Shown here: positions 37,564 through 47,156 of the stretch, one piece after another
How the letters are laid out: every line of letters starts with the position of its first letter
Numbering within the stretch: position 1 is the first letter of the stretch
Assembly: GCA_027493445.1 (NCBI GenBank)
Contig: JAOSKU010000001.1
Span: 794,501 to 858,500 of the forward strand
From: Thermoleophilia bacterium
GTDB lineage: Bacteria > Actinomycetota > Thermoleophilia > RBG-16-64-13
Length of the DNA: 64,000 nt
Reading direction: 5' to 3'
Made by a program: the position numbers and the translations under genes
Notes under the pieces: generated by a model
Databases searched by the model: none
Told to the model about the DNA's origin: nothing
The model's input: the letters and a program-made list of their open reading frames with translations, nothing else

Positions 37564-38442
37564 TCAGCCCGCCTGGCGGACGTCGCGCTCCGCGCCCGGC
37601 CACCTCGTAACCTCGCGGATGGGCAGCTGGAGGAAACGGGCCCCTATCTGCCGGAACATCTCCGGGTCGCCGGTGGCGAAGAAACGGTAGCGTCCCTCCC
37701 TGCGCGGGATGTTAGCGATGCCCTTGCGCTCCAGGATCTCGGCCACCTCCCGCGCGATCTCCTCGGCCGAGTTGATCAGGGACACAGACGGGCCGAGAAG
37801 TCTACGCAGCATGGGTGAGACCAGCGGATAGTGGGTGCAGCCCAGGATGACGGTATCGCAGCCGGCAGCCTTGAGCGGAGCCACGTACTCGCGCACCGCC
37901 TGTTCGATCTCCTCGGAGAAGACGTCGCCCTCTTGGATCATGGGCGCGAGCCGAGGGCAGGCCACAGGATAGACCTCCAGGCCGGCGTCCAGGGTCTGAA
38001 GGGCCTGCTGATAGCTGGCCGAGCGGACGGTGGCCTCGGTGGCTAGGAGCCCCACCCGCCGGTTGCGCGTCTCCTGCACGGCAGCCCGTGCGCCCGGCAT
38101 GACCACCCCCACGATAGGCGTGTCGAAGGCCGCCTGCAGCTGGGGCAGGGCTGCGGCAGCCGCCGAGTTGCACGCCACCACGATCAGCTTCACCTGCTGG
38201 GCTACCAGGAACGAGGCGTTCCGAAAAGCCAGGCTCCGGACATCTTCCAGCGTGCGCGAGCCGTACGGGAACCAGCCCGTATCACCCAGGTAGACGAAGT
38301 CCTCGTGGGGCAGGTTGACCAAGCACTCGTGCAGCACGGTCAGCCCTCCCACTCCAGAGTCGAAGACCCCGATGGGGCGCCTGTCGGGAGGGGGCGGCGC
38401 CTCGAGGCGGCCGCGAGCTCCGCGCTGGATCGTTCTCTCCAT
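37564..38442 (-). CDS. murI: Glutamate racemase
   Basis: 292 residues from the ATG at 38442. It makes D-glutamate for peptidoglycan. The two catalytic cysteines lie in VACNSAAA and LGCTHYPL, and IGVFDSGVGGLTV begins the enzyme. The upstream extension of the reading frame to 39120 is antisense to hypF and has no family match, so it is excluded. It is divergent from hypF with 66 bases between. Confidence 0.96.
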   Translation of the reverse strand: MERTIQRGARGRLEAPPPPDRRPIGVFDSGVGGLTVLHECLVNLPHEDFVYLGDTGWFPYGSRTLEDVRSLAFRNASFLVAQQVKLIVVACNSAAAAALPQLQAAFDTPIVGVVMPGARAAVQETRNRRVGLLATEATVRSASYQQALQTLDAGLEVYPVACPRLAPMIQEGDVFSEEIEQAVREYVAPLKAAGCDTVILGCTHYPLVSPMLRRLLGPSVSLINSAEEIAREVAEILERKGIANIPRREGRYRFFATGDPEMFRQIGARFLQLPIREVTRWPGAERDVRQAG

Positions 38443-38508
38443 GGCGAGGCATTCTACCAGACCGTTCCCCCATCCCCGCCCGGCGGCCGGCATGGTACAG
38501 TGCGCCCC

Positions 38509-40956
38509 ATGGAGCACCAGCCGCCCCCCTGCAGACCCAGCGCTTCTCCCCCCATCGCCGGCGACCTGGGCGCGTGGCGGGTGCGTGTGCGCGGGGCCGT
38601 GCAGGGCGTCGGCTTCCGACCCTTCGTCCATGGGCTGGCCAGCGAGCTCGCCCTGACCGGGGAGGTGCGGAACACCGGAGAAGGTGTGGAGATCGACGTG
38701 GCGGGACCGGTCCGCACGCTCGAGACCTTCGTCGGGCGCCTGGTGAACGAGGCTCCACCGCTCGCCCTGGTGGAAGACCTGGCTTGGGTCTCGATCCAGC
38801 CACCGGGCGGGGTGGGATTCCGCATCGCCCCCAGCGCCGCCGGGGCCCTGGTGGACACTTTGGTCACCGCCGACGCGGCCACCTGTCCCGACTGCCTGCG
38901 CGAACTCCTCGACCCGGCGGACCGGCGCTATCGCTACCCGTTCATCAACTGCACCAACTGCGGGCCGCGATACACCATCACTCGAGCCGTACCCTACGAC
39001 CGGCCGTCCACTACCATGGCCGGCTTCACCATGTGTCCGGCCTGCCGCGCGGAGTACGATGACCCGGCCGACCGGCGTTTCCATGCCCAGCCCAACGCCT
39101 GCCCCCTCTGCGGCCCGCATCTGGGATTCTTCAGGCCCGCGAACCCTGACCGGCGAGTCGAAGGTGAACCCGCCCTGGCCGCCGCCGTCGACATCCTGCT
39201 GGGGGGCGGCGTGGTCGCGGTCAAGGGCCTGGGGGGTACCATCTGGCCTGCGATGCCCTCGACGAGACGGCCGTCACACGGCTGCGGGCCCGTAAGCAAC
39301 GCGACGAGAAGCCTTTCGCCGTGATGGCCGGCCATACCGACGACGTGCGCCGCTTCTGCCAGGTCTCCCAGGCCGAGGAGCAGCTCCTGACCTCGGCCCG
39401 TCGCCCGGTAGTGCTCTTCGAGAAACGCGCAGACGATGGCCCTGCGCCGGCTGAGACCGTGGCCCCGGGAATGGCGGCCTACGGCTTCTTCCTGCCATAC
39501 ACGCCTCTGCACCATCTCCTCCTGCGGGATTGCGGCCGGCCCCTGGTGATGACGTCGGGCAACCTGAGCGACGAGCCCATCGCCTACCGCGACGACGACG
39601 CCTTCGAGCGCCTGGCCGGGATCGCCGACGGCTTCCTGATACACGACCGCCCCATCCACATCCGGGTGGACGACTCCGTGGCCCGCGCCTTCCGCGAGCA
39701 ACCGTACCCCCTCCGGCGCGCCCGGGGCTATGCGCCCTTGCCGGTGACGTTCGCTGGCTCAGCCACCCAGATCCTCGCGGTCGGTGGGCATCTCAAGAAC
39801 ACCTTCTGCCTCACCCGCGGGTCCCGGGCCTTCTTGAGCCACCACATCGGCGACCTGGAGAACCTCCAGACCCTGCGCTCGCTCAGAGAAGGGGTCGCCC
39901 ACCTCCGGGAGCTCTTCGCCCTACAGCCGGGGCTGGTGGCGCACGATCTGCATCCCGACTACCTGTCCACCCGTTTCGCCCGAGAGTACGCGACCGCCCA
40001 GGGACTACCCACGCTGGCCGTGCAACACCACGAGGCCCACATCGCAGCGGTGGTCGCCGATGCGGGATACCCCGGTCCGGTGGTGGGGGTGGCTTTCGAC
40101 GGGGCTGGCTACGGGCCCGACGGCACTATCTGGGGCGGCGAGATCTTCGTGGGCACGGCCGGTCGGCTCACCCGGGCCGCGCATCTGGCTCCGTTTCCCC
40201 TACCGGGGGCGACGCCGCCGTGCGTGAGCCCTGGCGGATGGCCCTCGTGCTGCTCGACCTGGTGCGGGCCGCCGCCGGGGAGGACGACGCCTGGATCGAG
40301 CAGCGGCTGGCAACCCTTGCCCAATGGAACGCTCTGGGCGGAGTTCCTCACGCCTTGATTCTGCAGGCGGCCAGGCAGGGCTGCGCAGCCCCCTGACCTC
40401 CTCAGTGGGACGGCTGTTCGACGGAGTGGCCGCCCTTCTGGGCTTGCGCCACTATGCCTCCTACGAGGGCCAAGCCGCCATGCTGCTCGAGGCGGCCGCC
40501 ATCCGAGCCGCCCGCCGTTTGGGTCTACCCGGGGCCGCCTCCGAGGATGAGCCATCGTGGCACCACGCGCGCGAGAAACCAGTTCCCCCCAGCGCGGCCT
40601 CTGATCCCGTCGACGCTCCCGTCCGGCTGCCCACAGTCGCCTTCGCCCAGAGTGTGCTCCGCGAGCTCGACCAGGGTCTCGAACCCGACGTCATCGCCTT
40701 GCACTTTCACCACAACCTCGCCCAGGCCACCGCCCGGACGGCCGCGGCCCTGGCGGGCGGGCATGGCTGCGAGACGGTGGCCCTGAGCGGGGGCGTCTTC
40801 CAGAACATGCTTCTGCTGGAGCTGCTCTCACGCGACCTCGAGGCCAGAGGTCTGCGCGTGCTCGTTCACAGGAATGTTCCCACCAACGACGGTGGCCTCT
40901 GCCTTGGCCAGGCCCAGACTGCGGCCGCAATAGTCCTCAGAAACGGCGCCGCTTGA
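38509..40956 (+). CDS. hypF: Carbamoyltransferase HypF, hydrogenase maturation (three apparent frameshifts)
   Basis: HypF makes the carbamoyl donor for cyanide ligands of NiFe hydrogenase. The acylphosphatase-like N-terminus (VRGAVQGVGFRPFVHGLA), zinc fingers (CPDCLRELL, CTNCGPRY, CPACRAEY, CPLCGPH), the YrdC-like and the Kae1-like domains (HHEAHIA; VALSGGVFQN) are all encoded, but in three frames. One base is missing at 39231-39236 (VKGLGG), 40205-40209 (PLPG|GD) and 40378-40380 (RQG|LRSP). Adding one G at each site restores an uninterrupted 816-residue protein, so I annotate a single gene. Three real disruptions (a pseudogene) cannot be excluded. Confidence 0.88.
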
Positions 40957-42062
40957 GACAACTCCCCATCCAGGCAAACGTGCCCCTCGCTCCCCTGACC
41001 ACTCTGGAGCTCGGCGGTCACGCGCGCTTCCTTCTCGAGGCCGCCGACGACGCCACCCTGGTCGGCGGACTGCGATGGGCCGGGGCGCGCGGCCTTCGGG
41101 TGTTCCTTCTGGGGGGAGGGTCGAACGTGCTGATAGCCGACGGCGGGCTCGACGGCCTGGTCATTCGCCTGGCTCAACGGGGCAGGCGCTACGAAGAGCG
41201 CGACGCTCACGGCGTGGTTCGGGTGCACGCCTTGGCCGGAGAGCCATGGGACGAGCTCGTAGCGGACACCGTCACCCGAGGGCTAACCGGACTCGAGGGC
41301 CTCTCGGGTATCCCAGGGTCGACTGGGGCCACCCCCATCCAGAACGTGGGGGCGTACGGGCACGAGGTGGCCGAGGTGATCGAGAGCGTGCGCGTGCTCG
41401 ACCTTGCCACGCTCGAGCAAGAGGTCCTTTCCCCGGAGGCCTGCCGCTTCGGCTACAGAGTCAGCGTCTTCAAACGCGAACCCGGTGCCTACGCAGTCCT
41501 GGAGGTGAGCCTCGCGCTCCGCGTGGCGGCCGAGCCCTTCCCCACCGCTCGGGTCCTCCATCCCGACCTGCGGGCTGCTCTCAGCGGGCTGACCGCCACC
41601 CCGGCCGAGGTCCGCTCGGCCGTCCTGGCGCTCCGGAGGCGCAAGTCCATGCTGCTCGACCCTGGCGACGAGAACCGACGCAGCGTAGGCTCGTTCTTCA
41701 CCAACCCCGTGGTCGACCTTGCGCAGGCGGAGCTGGTTGCCGCCCGGGCGGTTTCCCTGGGTTTCGCCGCCGCGCCGGCCGACGTGCCCGTCTACGCGGC
41801 CGAGGAAGGGTCGGTCAAGCTCTCGGCGGGCTGGCTCATCGAGCATGCCGGATTCCACAAGGGACAGCGCTGGGGGCACGTAGGTCTGTCGAGCCGCCAC
41901 GCCCTGGCCCTGGTGCACCACGGAGGCGGCACCACCGCCGAGCTCCTCGAGGCCGCCCGCCAGGTGCACAACCGCGTGCAGGAAGCTTTCGGCATCCGCC
42001 TGGTGCCCGAGCCCATCCTGCTGGGCGACCTGCGCTGGCCCCCGCCGCCCCGGAGGCCCTGA
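40953..42062 (+). CDS. murB: UDP-N-acetylenolpyruvoylglucosamine reductase
   Basis: 369 residues. A cytosolic FAD enzyme that reduces UDP-GlcNAc-enolpyruvate in peptidoglycan precursor synthesis. Family marks include GGGSNVLIADGGLDGLV (FAD/ADP site), GLSGIPGSTGATPIQNVGAYG and the catalytic serine region SVGSFFTNP. The TTG start at 40953 overlaps the hypF stop (TTGA), so the gene is coupled to hypF even though it does not belong to hydrogenase maturation. Confidence 0.95.
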   Translation: MRQLPIQANVPLAPLTTLELGGHARFLLEAADDATLVGGLRWAGARGLRVFLLGGGSNVLIADGGLDGLVIRLAQRGRRYEERDAHGVVRVHALAGEPWDELVADTVTRGLTGLEGLSGIPGSTGATPIQNVGAYGHEVAEVIESVRVLDLATLEQEVLSPEACRFGYRVSVFKREPGAYAVLEVSLALRVAAEPFPTARVLHPDLRAALSGLTATPAEVRSAVLALRRRKSMLLDPGDENRRSVGSFFTNPVVDLAQAELVAARAVSLGFAAAPADVPVYAAEEGSVKLSAGWLIEHAGFHKGQRWGHVGLSSRHALALVHHGGGTTAELLEAARQVHNRVQEAFGIRLVPEPILLGDLRWPPPPRRP

Positions 42063-42104
42063 CCGCACAGAACCCGCAGCGCCTCGGCCACGTATACTGT
42101 TGTC

Positions 42105-43262
42105 ATGCGCTACGTCGACGAGTTCCGAGACCCGGCGGCGGCGGCCGCGCTCCTGAAGGAGCTGCGCCGCGTGCGGCTGCCCGAACCGGTCACCTTCATG
42201 GAGGTCTGCGGCAGCCACACCATGGCTATCAGCCGCTTCGGCCTCCGCGGGTCGTTGCCCGAGGGGATGCGGCTGGTCTCCGGCCCCGGATGCCCGGTCT
42301 GCGTGACCCCCGTCCGCTCGGTGGACCACGCCCTGGCGTTGGCCGCCCTCCCCGGTGTGACCATCACCACCTTCGGCGACCTGCTGAGGGTGCCGGGCTC
42401 AACTTCCTCTCTGGAGCGGGCCCGAGCCGAAGGCGCCGACATCCGCGTGGTGTACTCCACCCTCGACGCGCTGGCTCTGGCCCGGCGTGAGCCCGCCCGG
42501 AAGGTGGTCTTCCTGGGCGTCGGCTTCGAGACGACCGCCCCCACGGTAGCCGCTGCCCTTCTGGAAGCCCGGGCCGAGAGCCTTGAGAACTTCTTCGTCC
42601 TCTCCGACCACAAGCTCATGCCCCCACCCATGCGCGCCCTGGTGGAGGCCCCTGACGTGCGCGTGCGCGGCTTCCTCTGCCCGGGGCACGTGAGCACCAT
42701 CATCGGCTCCGAAGCCTATCGCTTCCTAGCCGCGGAGTTCGGGGCCTGCTGCGTGGTGGCCGGCTTCGAGCCCCTCGACATCCTGCGGGCGCTCCTCCTG
42801 CTGGCCCGGCAGGTGGCCGAAGACCGGGCCGACGTGGAGAACGCCTACGGTCGAGCCGTCACCCCCCAAGGCAACCGCGCCGCCCAGGCGGTGATGGCCC
42901 GTGCCTTCGAACCGGCAGATGGGGCCTGGCGGGGCTTCGGGGTCATCCCAGCAAGCGGCCTGGCCATCAGGGCCGAGCTGGCGGCCCATGACGCCTCCCG
43001 AGCCTTCCTTGTCGAGGTCGGCGCAGGCCGCGATCACCCCGCCTGCCGCTGCCCGGAGGTGCTCCGCGGCGTGGTCGCTCCCCCGGAGTGCCCGCTCTTC
43101 GCCCGGGGGTGCACCCCTTCCGAGCCCAAGGGAGCGTGCATGGTCAGCTCCGAGGGCACCTGCGCCGCCTACTATCGATATGAGCGGCTTCACCCCGGGG
43201 CGACCCGTACCGCCTCGCGGCCCGCCGGAGGCGGGCCGCCCAGCCCGGAGGCCGGCTCGTGA
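42105..43262 (+). CDS. hypD: Hydrogenase maturation factor HypD
   Basis: 385 residues. HypD, with HypC, carries the Fe(CO)(CN)2 moiety of NiFe hydrogenase. The [4Fe-4S] and thiol motifs are seen: EVCGSHTMAISR near residue 29, GPGCPVCVTP, and C-terminal CRCPEVLRG, while GFETTAP occurs near residue 145. The C-terminal tail after CAAYYRY is variable. The usual partner HypC is not found in this window. It overlaps hypE by four bases. Confidence 0.95.
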   Translation: MRYVDEFRDPAAAAALLKELRRVRLPEPVTFMEVCGSHTMAISRFGLRGSLPEGMRLVSGPGCPVCVTPVRSVDHALALAALPGVTITTFGDLLRVPGSTSSLERARAEGADIRVVYSTLDALALARREPARKVVFLGVGFETTAPTVAAALLEARAESLENFFVLSDHKLMPPPMRALVEAPDVRVRGFLCPGHVSTIIGSEAYRFLAAEFGACCVVAGFEPLDILRALLLLARQVAEDRADVENAYGRAVTPQGNRAAQAVMARAFEPADGAWRGFGVIPASGLAIRAELAAHDASRAFLVEVGAGRDHPACRCPEVLRGVVAPPECPLFARGCTPSEPKGACMVSSEGTCAAYYRYERLHPGATRTASRPAGGGPPSPEAGS

Positions 43263-44269
43263 GTCTGGGAGACCGAGTGCTCCTGGCCCACGGAGGAGGT
43301 GGCTCCCTCTCCGGCGCCCTCATTCGGGAGGTCTTCGTGGAAGCCTTCGCCAACCCCGCCCTGCTTCCCCTCGGCGACTCCGCCGTGCTCGAGCTTCCCG
43401 GCTCCCGGCTGGCGTTTACCACCGACGGCTACGTGGTCTCGCCCCCCTTCTTCCCAGGCGGAGACATCGGCACCCTGGCCGTGGCCGGTACGGTCAACGA
43501 TCTGGCCGTCTCGGGCGCCCGCCCTCGGTTCCTTTCCTGCTCGTTCATCTTGGAGGAAGGCTTCCCCCTGCCTGACTTGCGCCGGGTGGTGGCTTCTATG
43601 GCGGCCACCGCGCAGGAGGCCGGCGTGAGCTTGGTTGCCGGCGACACCAAGGTGGTCGAACGAGGCAGCGCCGACGGCATCTTCATCAGCACCTCGGGGA
43701 TGGGTGAGCTGAGGGAGCTCCCCGCCGGCTGGGGAATGCCCGGCCCCGGTGACTGCGTTCTCATCAACGGCACCATCGGCGACCACGGCTTCGCCGTTCT
43801 GGCCGCCCGCGAGGGGCTGGACTTCCAGACCCCCCTGCGCAGCGACTGCGCGCCGTTGAACGGGCTGATCGACGCGCTCTTCGACGCGGGCCTGGCCCTC
43901 CGCTTCTTGCGGGACGCCACCCGTGGAGGCGTAGCCGCCATCCTCAACGAGCTGGCGAGCGGACACGAATGGGGCATCGCCCTGCAGGGAGCCGCCCTGC
44001 CCTTCTCCCCCGCCGCCCGCTCCCTGGGGGAGATTCTGGGCATCGATCCGCTGTACGCCGCCAACGAGGGCAAGGTGGTCGTGGTCGTCGACGGGGCCGG
44101 CGCTGGACGGGCCCTGCAGGTGATGCGCTCCCACCCCCTGGGCCGGGAAGCCGCCCTGATCGGGGCCTTGGAATCCGGTCTCGACGGTCTCGTGGTGGTG
44201 GAGACGGGATTGGGCGCCCGCCGTATTCTCGACATGCCCCTGGGCGAGCAGCTGCCTCGCATCTGCTGA
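43259..44269 (+). CDS. hypE: Hydrogenase maturation factor HypE
   Basis: 336 residues from a GTG overlapping the hypD stop. HypE dehydrates the carbamoyl thiolate made by HypF into the cyanide ligand. The PurM-like ATP-binding start (LLAHGGGGSLSGALI) and the C-terminal cysteine that accepts the carbamoyl group (LPRIC, the last residue) are both present. It also has VAGDTKVVE and DATRGGVAAILNE. The gene shares the operon with hypD. Confidence 0.96.
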   Translation: MSLGDRVLLAHGGGGSLSGALIREVFVEAFANPALLPLGDSAVLELPGSRLAFTTDGYVVSPPFFPGGDIGTLAVAGTVNDLAVSGARPRFLSCSFILEEGFPLPDLRRVVASMAATAQEAGVSLVAGDTKVVERGSADGIFISTSGMGELRELPAGWGMPGPGDCVLINGTIGDHGFAVLAAREGLDFQTPLRSDCAPLNGLIDALFDAGLALRFLRDATRGGVAAILNELASGHEWGIALQGAALPFSPAARSLGEILGIDPLYAANEGKVVVVVDGAGAGRALQVMRSHPLGREAALIGALESGLDGLVVVETGLGARRILDMPLGEQLPRIC

Positions 44270-44338
44270 TGACGACGTCAGCGCGCCCCCGATCTCCCCG
44301 TTGACCCAACCCCCTCGCTCGAGGTCGAGGCCCCGGCC

Positions 44339-44722
44339 GTGCACGAGATGAGCCTGGCCATGAGCGTGGTGGACGAGGTGGAGCGTGTCCTGACCGGCTT
44401 CGGCCCTCAGGCCCGCGCCGTCTCGGTGACCCTGCAGGTCGGTGGCCTGCGGGCGGTGGTGCCCGAGGCCATGGAGTTCTGCTTCGAAGCGGCCGCCCAG
44501 GGCACCCGCGCTCAAGGAGCCCGCCTGGACATCGAGCAGGTACCCATCGTCGTCCGCTGCGGACACTGCGGGCACGATTGGACGGTCGAAGTCATCGAGT
44601 TCATGTGCCCTGCCTGCGAAGGCCCGGTGCAGGTGTTGAGCGGCAAGGAGCTGCTCCTGCGCAGCATCGAGGTCGACGACGGGCACGACGATTATTCCTC
44701 CCGAACCGAGGATGATGCCTAA
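44339..44722 (+). CDS. hypA: Hydrogenase nickel insertion protein HypA
   Basis: 127 residues from a GTG at 44339 (MHEMSLA). The N-terminal His2 nickel ligand is in the usual MHE sequence, and the zinc-ribbon cysteines are in CGHCGHDW and CPACEG. HypA helps HypB deliver nickel to hydrogenase, and HypA-like proteins sometimes serve other nickel enzymes. Its 3' end overlaps the hypB start region. Confidence 0.94.
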   Translation: MHEMSLAMSVVDEVERVLTGFGPQARAVSVTLQVGGLRAVVPEAMEFCFEAAAQGTRAQGARLDIEQVPIVVRCGHCGHDWTVEVIEFMCPACEGPVQVLSGKELLLRSIEVDDGHDDYSSRTEDDA

Positions 44723-45548
44723 TGACCGCGCCACCCTTCTCCCGCCCGCCCCCCCCCCGGCCAGCCTGCGCCATCATCGCGGCCGCGGACCCCATGAGCA
44801 CAACGACGCCGGATTCTCCGATCCCCGCCCCCTCCCAAGCGGCGGTGCACGTACCACCTCTGTCGAGGTGCGCACAAATCTACTGGCGGCCAACGACCGG
44901 TACGCCGAAGTCATCCGCGCTCGCCTGCGCGAGCACGGCGTCTTCACCGCCAACCTGATGAGCTCCCCCGGGGCGGGCAAGACAGCCTTGCTCGAGGCCA
45001 CGCTGGCTCGGCTCTCCGGAAAGCTGCGCGTGGGCATCATCGAGGGCGACATCGAGACCACGGCCGACACCGACCGCCTCGCCCCCTATGGAGTGCCGGT
45101 GGTGCAAATCAATACCGGCCCCTTCGGCGGCGACTGCCACCTGGCCGCCCCCTTGGTGGCTGGAGCCCTGGACAAGCTTGACCTCGGCGCCCTCGACGCG
45201 CTCATCGTCGAGAACGTGGGCAACCTGGTCTGCCCGGCCGAGTTCGACATCGGTGAAGACCGCAAGGTGGTCCTGCTCTCGGTGACCGAGGGCGAGGACA
45301 AGCCTCTGAAGTATCCGCTCATGTTCCACGAGGCCCGTCTGGCCCTCGTGACCAAGATCGATCTGCTCCCCTACCTGGACGTCGACCTCGATCTGATCCG
45401 GGCCAACATCGCCCGGATCAACCCGCAGATCCCAGTGTTCCCCGTGTCTGCCAGGAACGGCGAAGGACTCGACGTGTGGCTGGATTGGCTGCTCCAGGAG
45501 GTGCGGACAAAGCGCGGGTGGCATACCGACCCTCCGCCTTCGGCCTAG
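44712..45548 (+). CDS. hypB: Hydrogenase nickel-incorporation GTPase HypB (start uncertain)
   Basis: The GTPase core (from about 44862, VEVRTNLLAANDRY) has the P-loop SSPGAGKT and the family segments IEGDIETTADT and VENVGNLVCP. It drives nickel delivery with HypA. The N-terminus is uncertain: from the ATG at 44712 the frame reads through a His-bearing stretch (HHRGRGPHEH), plausible as a nickel-storage tail, but a ten-base C run at 44749-44758 could hide an indel, and the coupled ATG at 44722 (TAATG with hypA) lies in another frame. Its TAG stop (45546-45548) is part of the CTAG target duplication of the IS element. Confidence 0.88.
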   Translation: MMPNDRATLLPPAPPPASLRHHRGRGPHEHNDAGFSDPRPLPSGGARTTSVEVRTNLLAANDRYAEVIRARLREHGVFTANLMSSPGAGKTALLEATLARLSGKLRVGIIEGDIETTADTDRLAPYGVPVVQINTGPFGGDCHLAAPLVAGALDKLDLGALDALIVENVGNLVCPAEFDIGEDRKVVLLSVTEGEDKPLKYPLMFHEARLALVTKIDLLPYLDVDLDLIRANIARINPQIPVFPVSARNGEGLDVWLDWLLQEVRTKRGWHTDPPPSA

Positions 45549-46987
45549 TAGTACTTTGTTAGCTTATTGAAGGAACTCCTCCCCTTGCGGCCAACGATAT
45601 CTACAGGGATCATCGTGGCTGGGAGGTGGAGATGGCAGAAACTGCGCGAAGTGCCACGGCGGCTGGCGCCCGGGAGCGACTGGAGAGCTTTGCTCAGGAG
45701 GTGACCGCGGGGCTTGGGCACATCCGTCGCCGGGAGAACGCCCTCATCTACGTGCGTGGGCTCCTGGAGCACGGCGGGCGCAAGAGCTTGCAGCCCACCA
45801 TGTTTCGCCTGGAGGAGACGCCGGCCCGCTACGAGTCGGTGCAGCAATTTCTCGCGGACTCGCCCTGGGAGGCAGGGGAGCTCGTGCGCGCCTGCGCGGA
45901 GCGCGTGGTACCCGAGATCCAGCTCGCCGCCTGGGTGGTGGACGATACCGGTGTCGTCAAAGACGGCCGCCACTCTCCCGGGGTGAAGCGCCAGTACTCG
46001 GGCACCCTGGGCAAAGTGGGCAACTGCCAGGTCACCGTCAGCCTGCACGCCGTCGGCCTGCGGGGCACGGTGCCCCTGGGCTGGGCCCTCTACCTGCCCG
46101 AGGAGTGGGCCGCTGACCCCGACCGGCGCCGCCGGGCCAAGATCCCGGAGGAGGTGAGCTTCAAGACCAAGCCCGAGCTGGTCACCGAACTTTGTGCCGA
46201 GGCCGCCTCTTTCGAGCTTGCCACGGCGCCGGTCCTGGCGGATGCTGCCTACGGCGATGACTCCGCCTTCCGCACCAGGCTGGCCGCCCTTAAGCTTACC
46301 TATGTCGTTGCCCTGCGGGCCGAGACATGCGTCTACGGGCCGGAGACCAGCTTCGCCCCTCCGGAGCGCGAGACCAAGCGCGGACGGCCCCCGAGCCGGC
46401 CGCGGGCCGACCGGGAGCCCGAATCGGTGCTCGCCCTGGCAAAGCGCCTCCCCGAGACGGCCTGGCACATACTTGCCTGCCGGACGACGCCCAGCGGGGA
46501 GGAGGTCGAAGGCCGCTTTTGCTGCCTGCGGGTGGTGGCCGCCCACCCCGTCCGGCGCGACCACGAGCCCCCGCGCGAGGAGTGGCTCATCATCGAATGG
46601 CCTCTGGGCGAGCCCGCCCCCACCGACTACTGGCTCTCCAACCTGCCCGAGGACGAACCGCGCGAGCGCCTCGCTCGCCTGGCCCGGCTGCGCTGGGCCA
46701 TCGAGCTCGACTACCGGCAGCTCAAAGGCGAGCTCGGCCTGGACCACTACGAGGGTCGTAGCTACGTCGGCTTTCACCATCACTGTGCCCTCGTCACCTG
46801 CGCGCACGCCTTCCTCACCTTGGAGCGCCTTGACCCAAAAGTCCCGCGGCCGGCCTGACACTGCCCCAGACGGTGCTGCTCCTGGAGCCCGTCATGCGCT
46901 GCTGGGCCGGCCGCTGCCGCACCTGCCACCAGGCCGTCGACCTCAACCAGCTCGTGCTGTTCCACCGACGTGAGTAACAAAGTACTA
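45549..46987 (+). mobile_element. IS701-type insertion sequence
   Basis: A 1439-bp element with perfect 13-base terminal inverted repeats TAGTACTTTGTTA (45549-45561) and TAACAAAGTACTA (46975-46987). It is flanked by the direct repeat CTAG at 45545-45548 and 46988-46991. The four-base YTAR target is the known preference of IS701. The only gene is the transposase. The element sits precisely at the stop codon of hypB, and CTAG duplication retains the stop. Confidence 0.93.
45632..46858 (+). CDS. IS701-family DDE transposase
   Basis: Transposase of about 408 residues from the ATG at 45632 (GGGAGG five bases upstream). It has the RNase H-like catalytic motifs: WVVDDTGVVK with the first Asp, LADAAYGDD with the second, and the Glu-rich LRWAIELDYRQLKGELGLDHYEGRSYVGFHHH near the C-terminus. 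The frame stops at 46858, but another frame continues with a Cys-rich tail (MRCWAGRCRTCHQ) to a TAA at 46977 inside the right inverted repeat. One missing base in the A run at 46837-46840 would give a 448-residue protein. Confidence 0.9.
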   Translation: MAETARSATAAGARERLESFAQEVTAGLGHIRRRENALIYVRGLLEHGGRKSLQPTMFRLEETPARYESVQQFLADSPWEAGELVRACAERVVPEIQLAAWVVDDTGVVKDGRHSPGVKRQYSGTLGKVGNCQVTVSLHAVGLRGTVPLGWALYLPEEWAADPDRRRRAKIPEEVSFKTKPELVTELCAEAASFELATAPVLADAAYGDDSAFRTRLAALKLTYVVALRAETCVYGPETSFAPPERETKRGRPPSRPRADREPESVLALAKRLPETAWHILACRTTPSGEEVEGRFCCLRVVAAHPVRRDHEPPREEWLIIEWPLGEPAPTDYWLSNLPEDEPRERLARLARLRWAIELDYRQLKGELGLDHYEGRSYVGFHHHCALVTCAHAFLTLERLDPKVPRPA

Positions 46988-47156
46988 CTAGCAGGCTGTC
47001 GGAAAAAGAAACCTCGGCCGCCGGAGCGCACTGGGCGGCGCCATGCGTTGTCCTCACTCGCGCCCGTAGCGCTGCTACGAGCGCTCCCTGCGTCCTAGCC
47101 TGGCGCGTACCCAGCGCACTCCGGCGGCGAAGCGTCATTTCCCGACAGCCTGCTAG
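46988..47156. repeat. Full palindromic copy B of the dispersed repeat, between converging genes
   Basis: About 169 bases with inverted ends CTAGCAGGCTGTCGG at both termini; the arms continue as imperfect complements for about 55 bases, including GCCGCCGGAG. A GTAGC/GCTAC palindrome sits at the centre (near 47066). The left end contained the original hypB TAG stop before IS insertion, and the right end contains the TAG stop of yihY (47153-47155). It would fold into a long hairpin that can act as a bidirectional terminator. Partial copies lie at 35653-35725 and 55240-55330. Confidence 0.8.

Noticed and set aside
38509-40956. hypF as a pseudogene
   Set aside because: Each of three breaks is a single missing G in a G run and all domains are intact, matching the pattern of other genes in the window. 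Not excluded until the reads are checked.
43190-44734. Minus-strand frame opposite hypE and hypA
   Set aside because: hypE and hypA are securely identified on the plus strand; the antisense frame has no recognisable motif.
46859-46974. Separate small gene between the transposase stop and the right inverted repeat
   Set aside because: The sequence reads as the continued Cys-rich transposase tail in another frame, so it is more likely part of the same gene.
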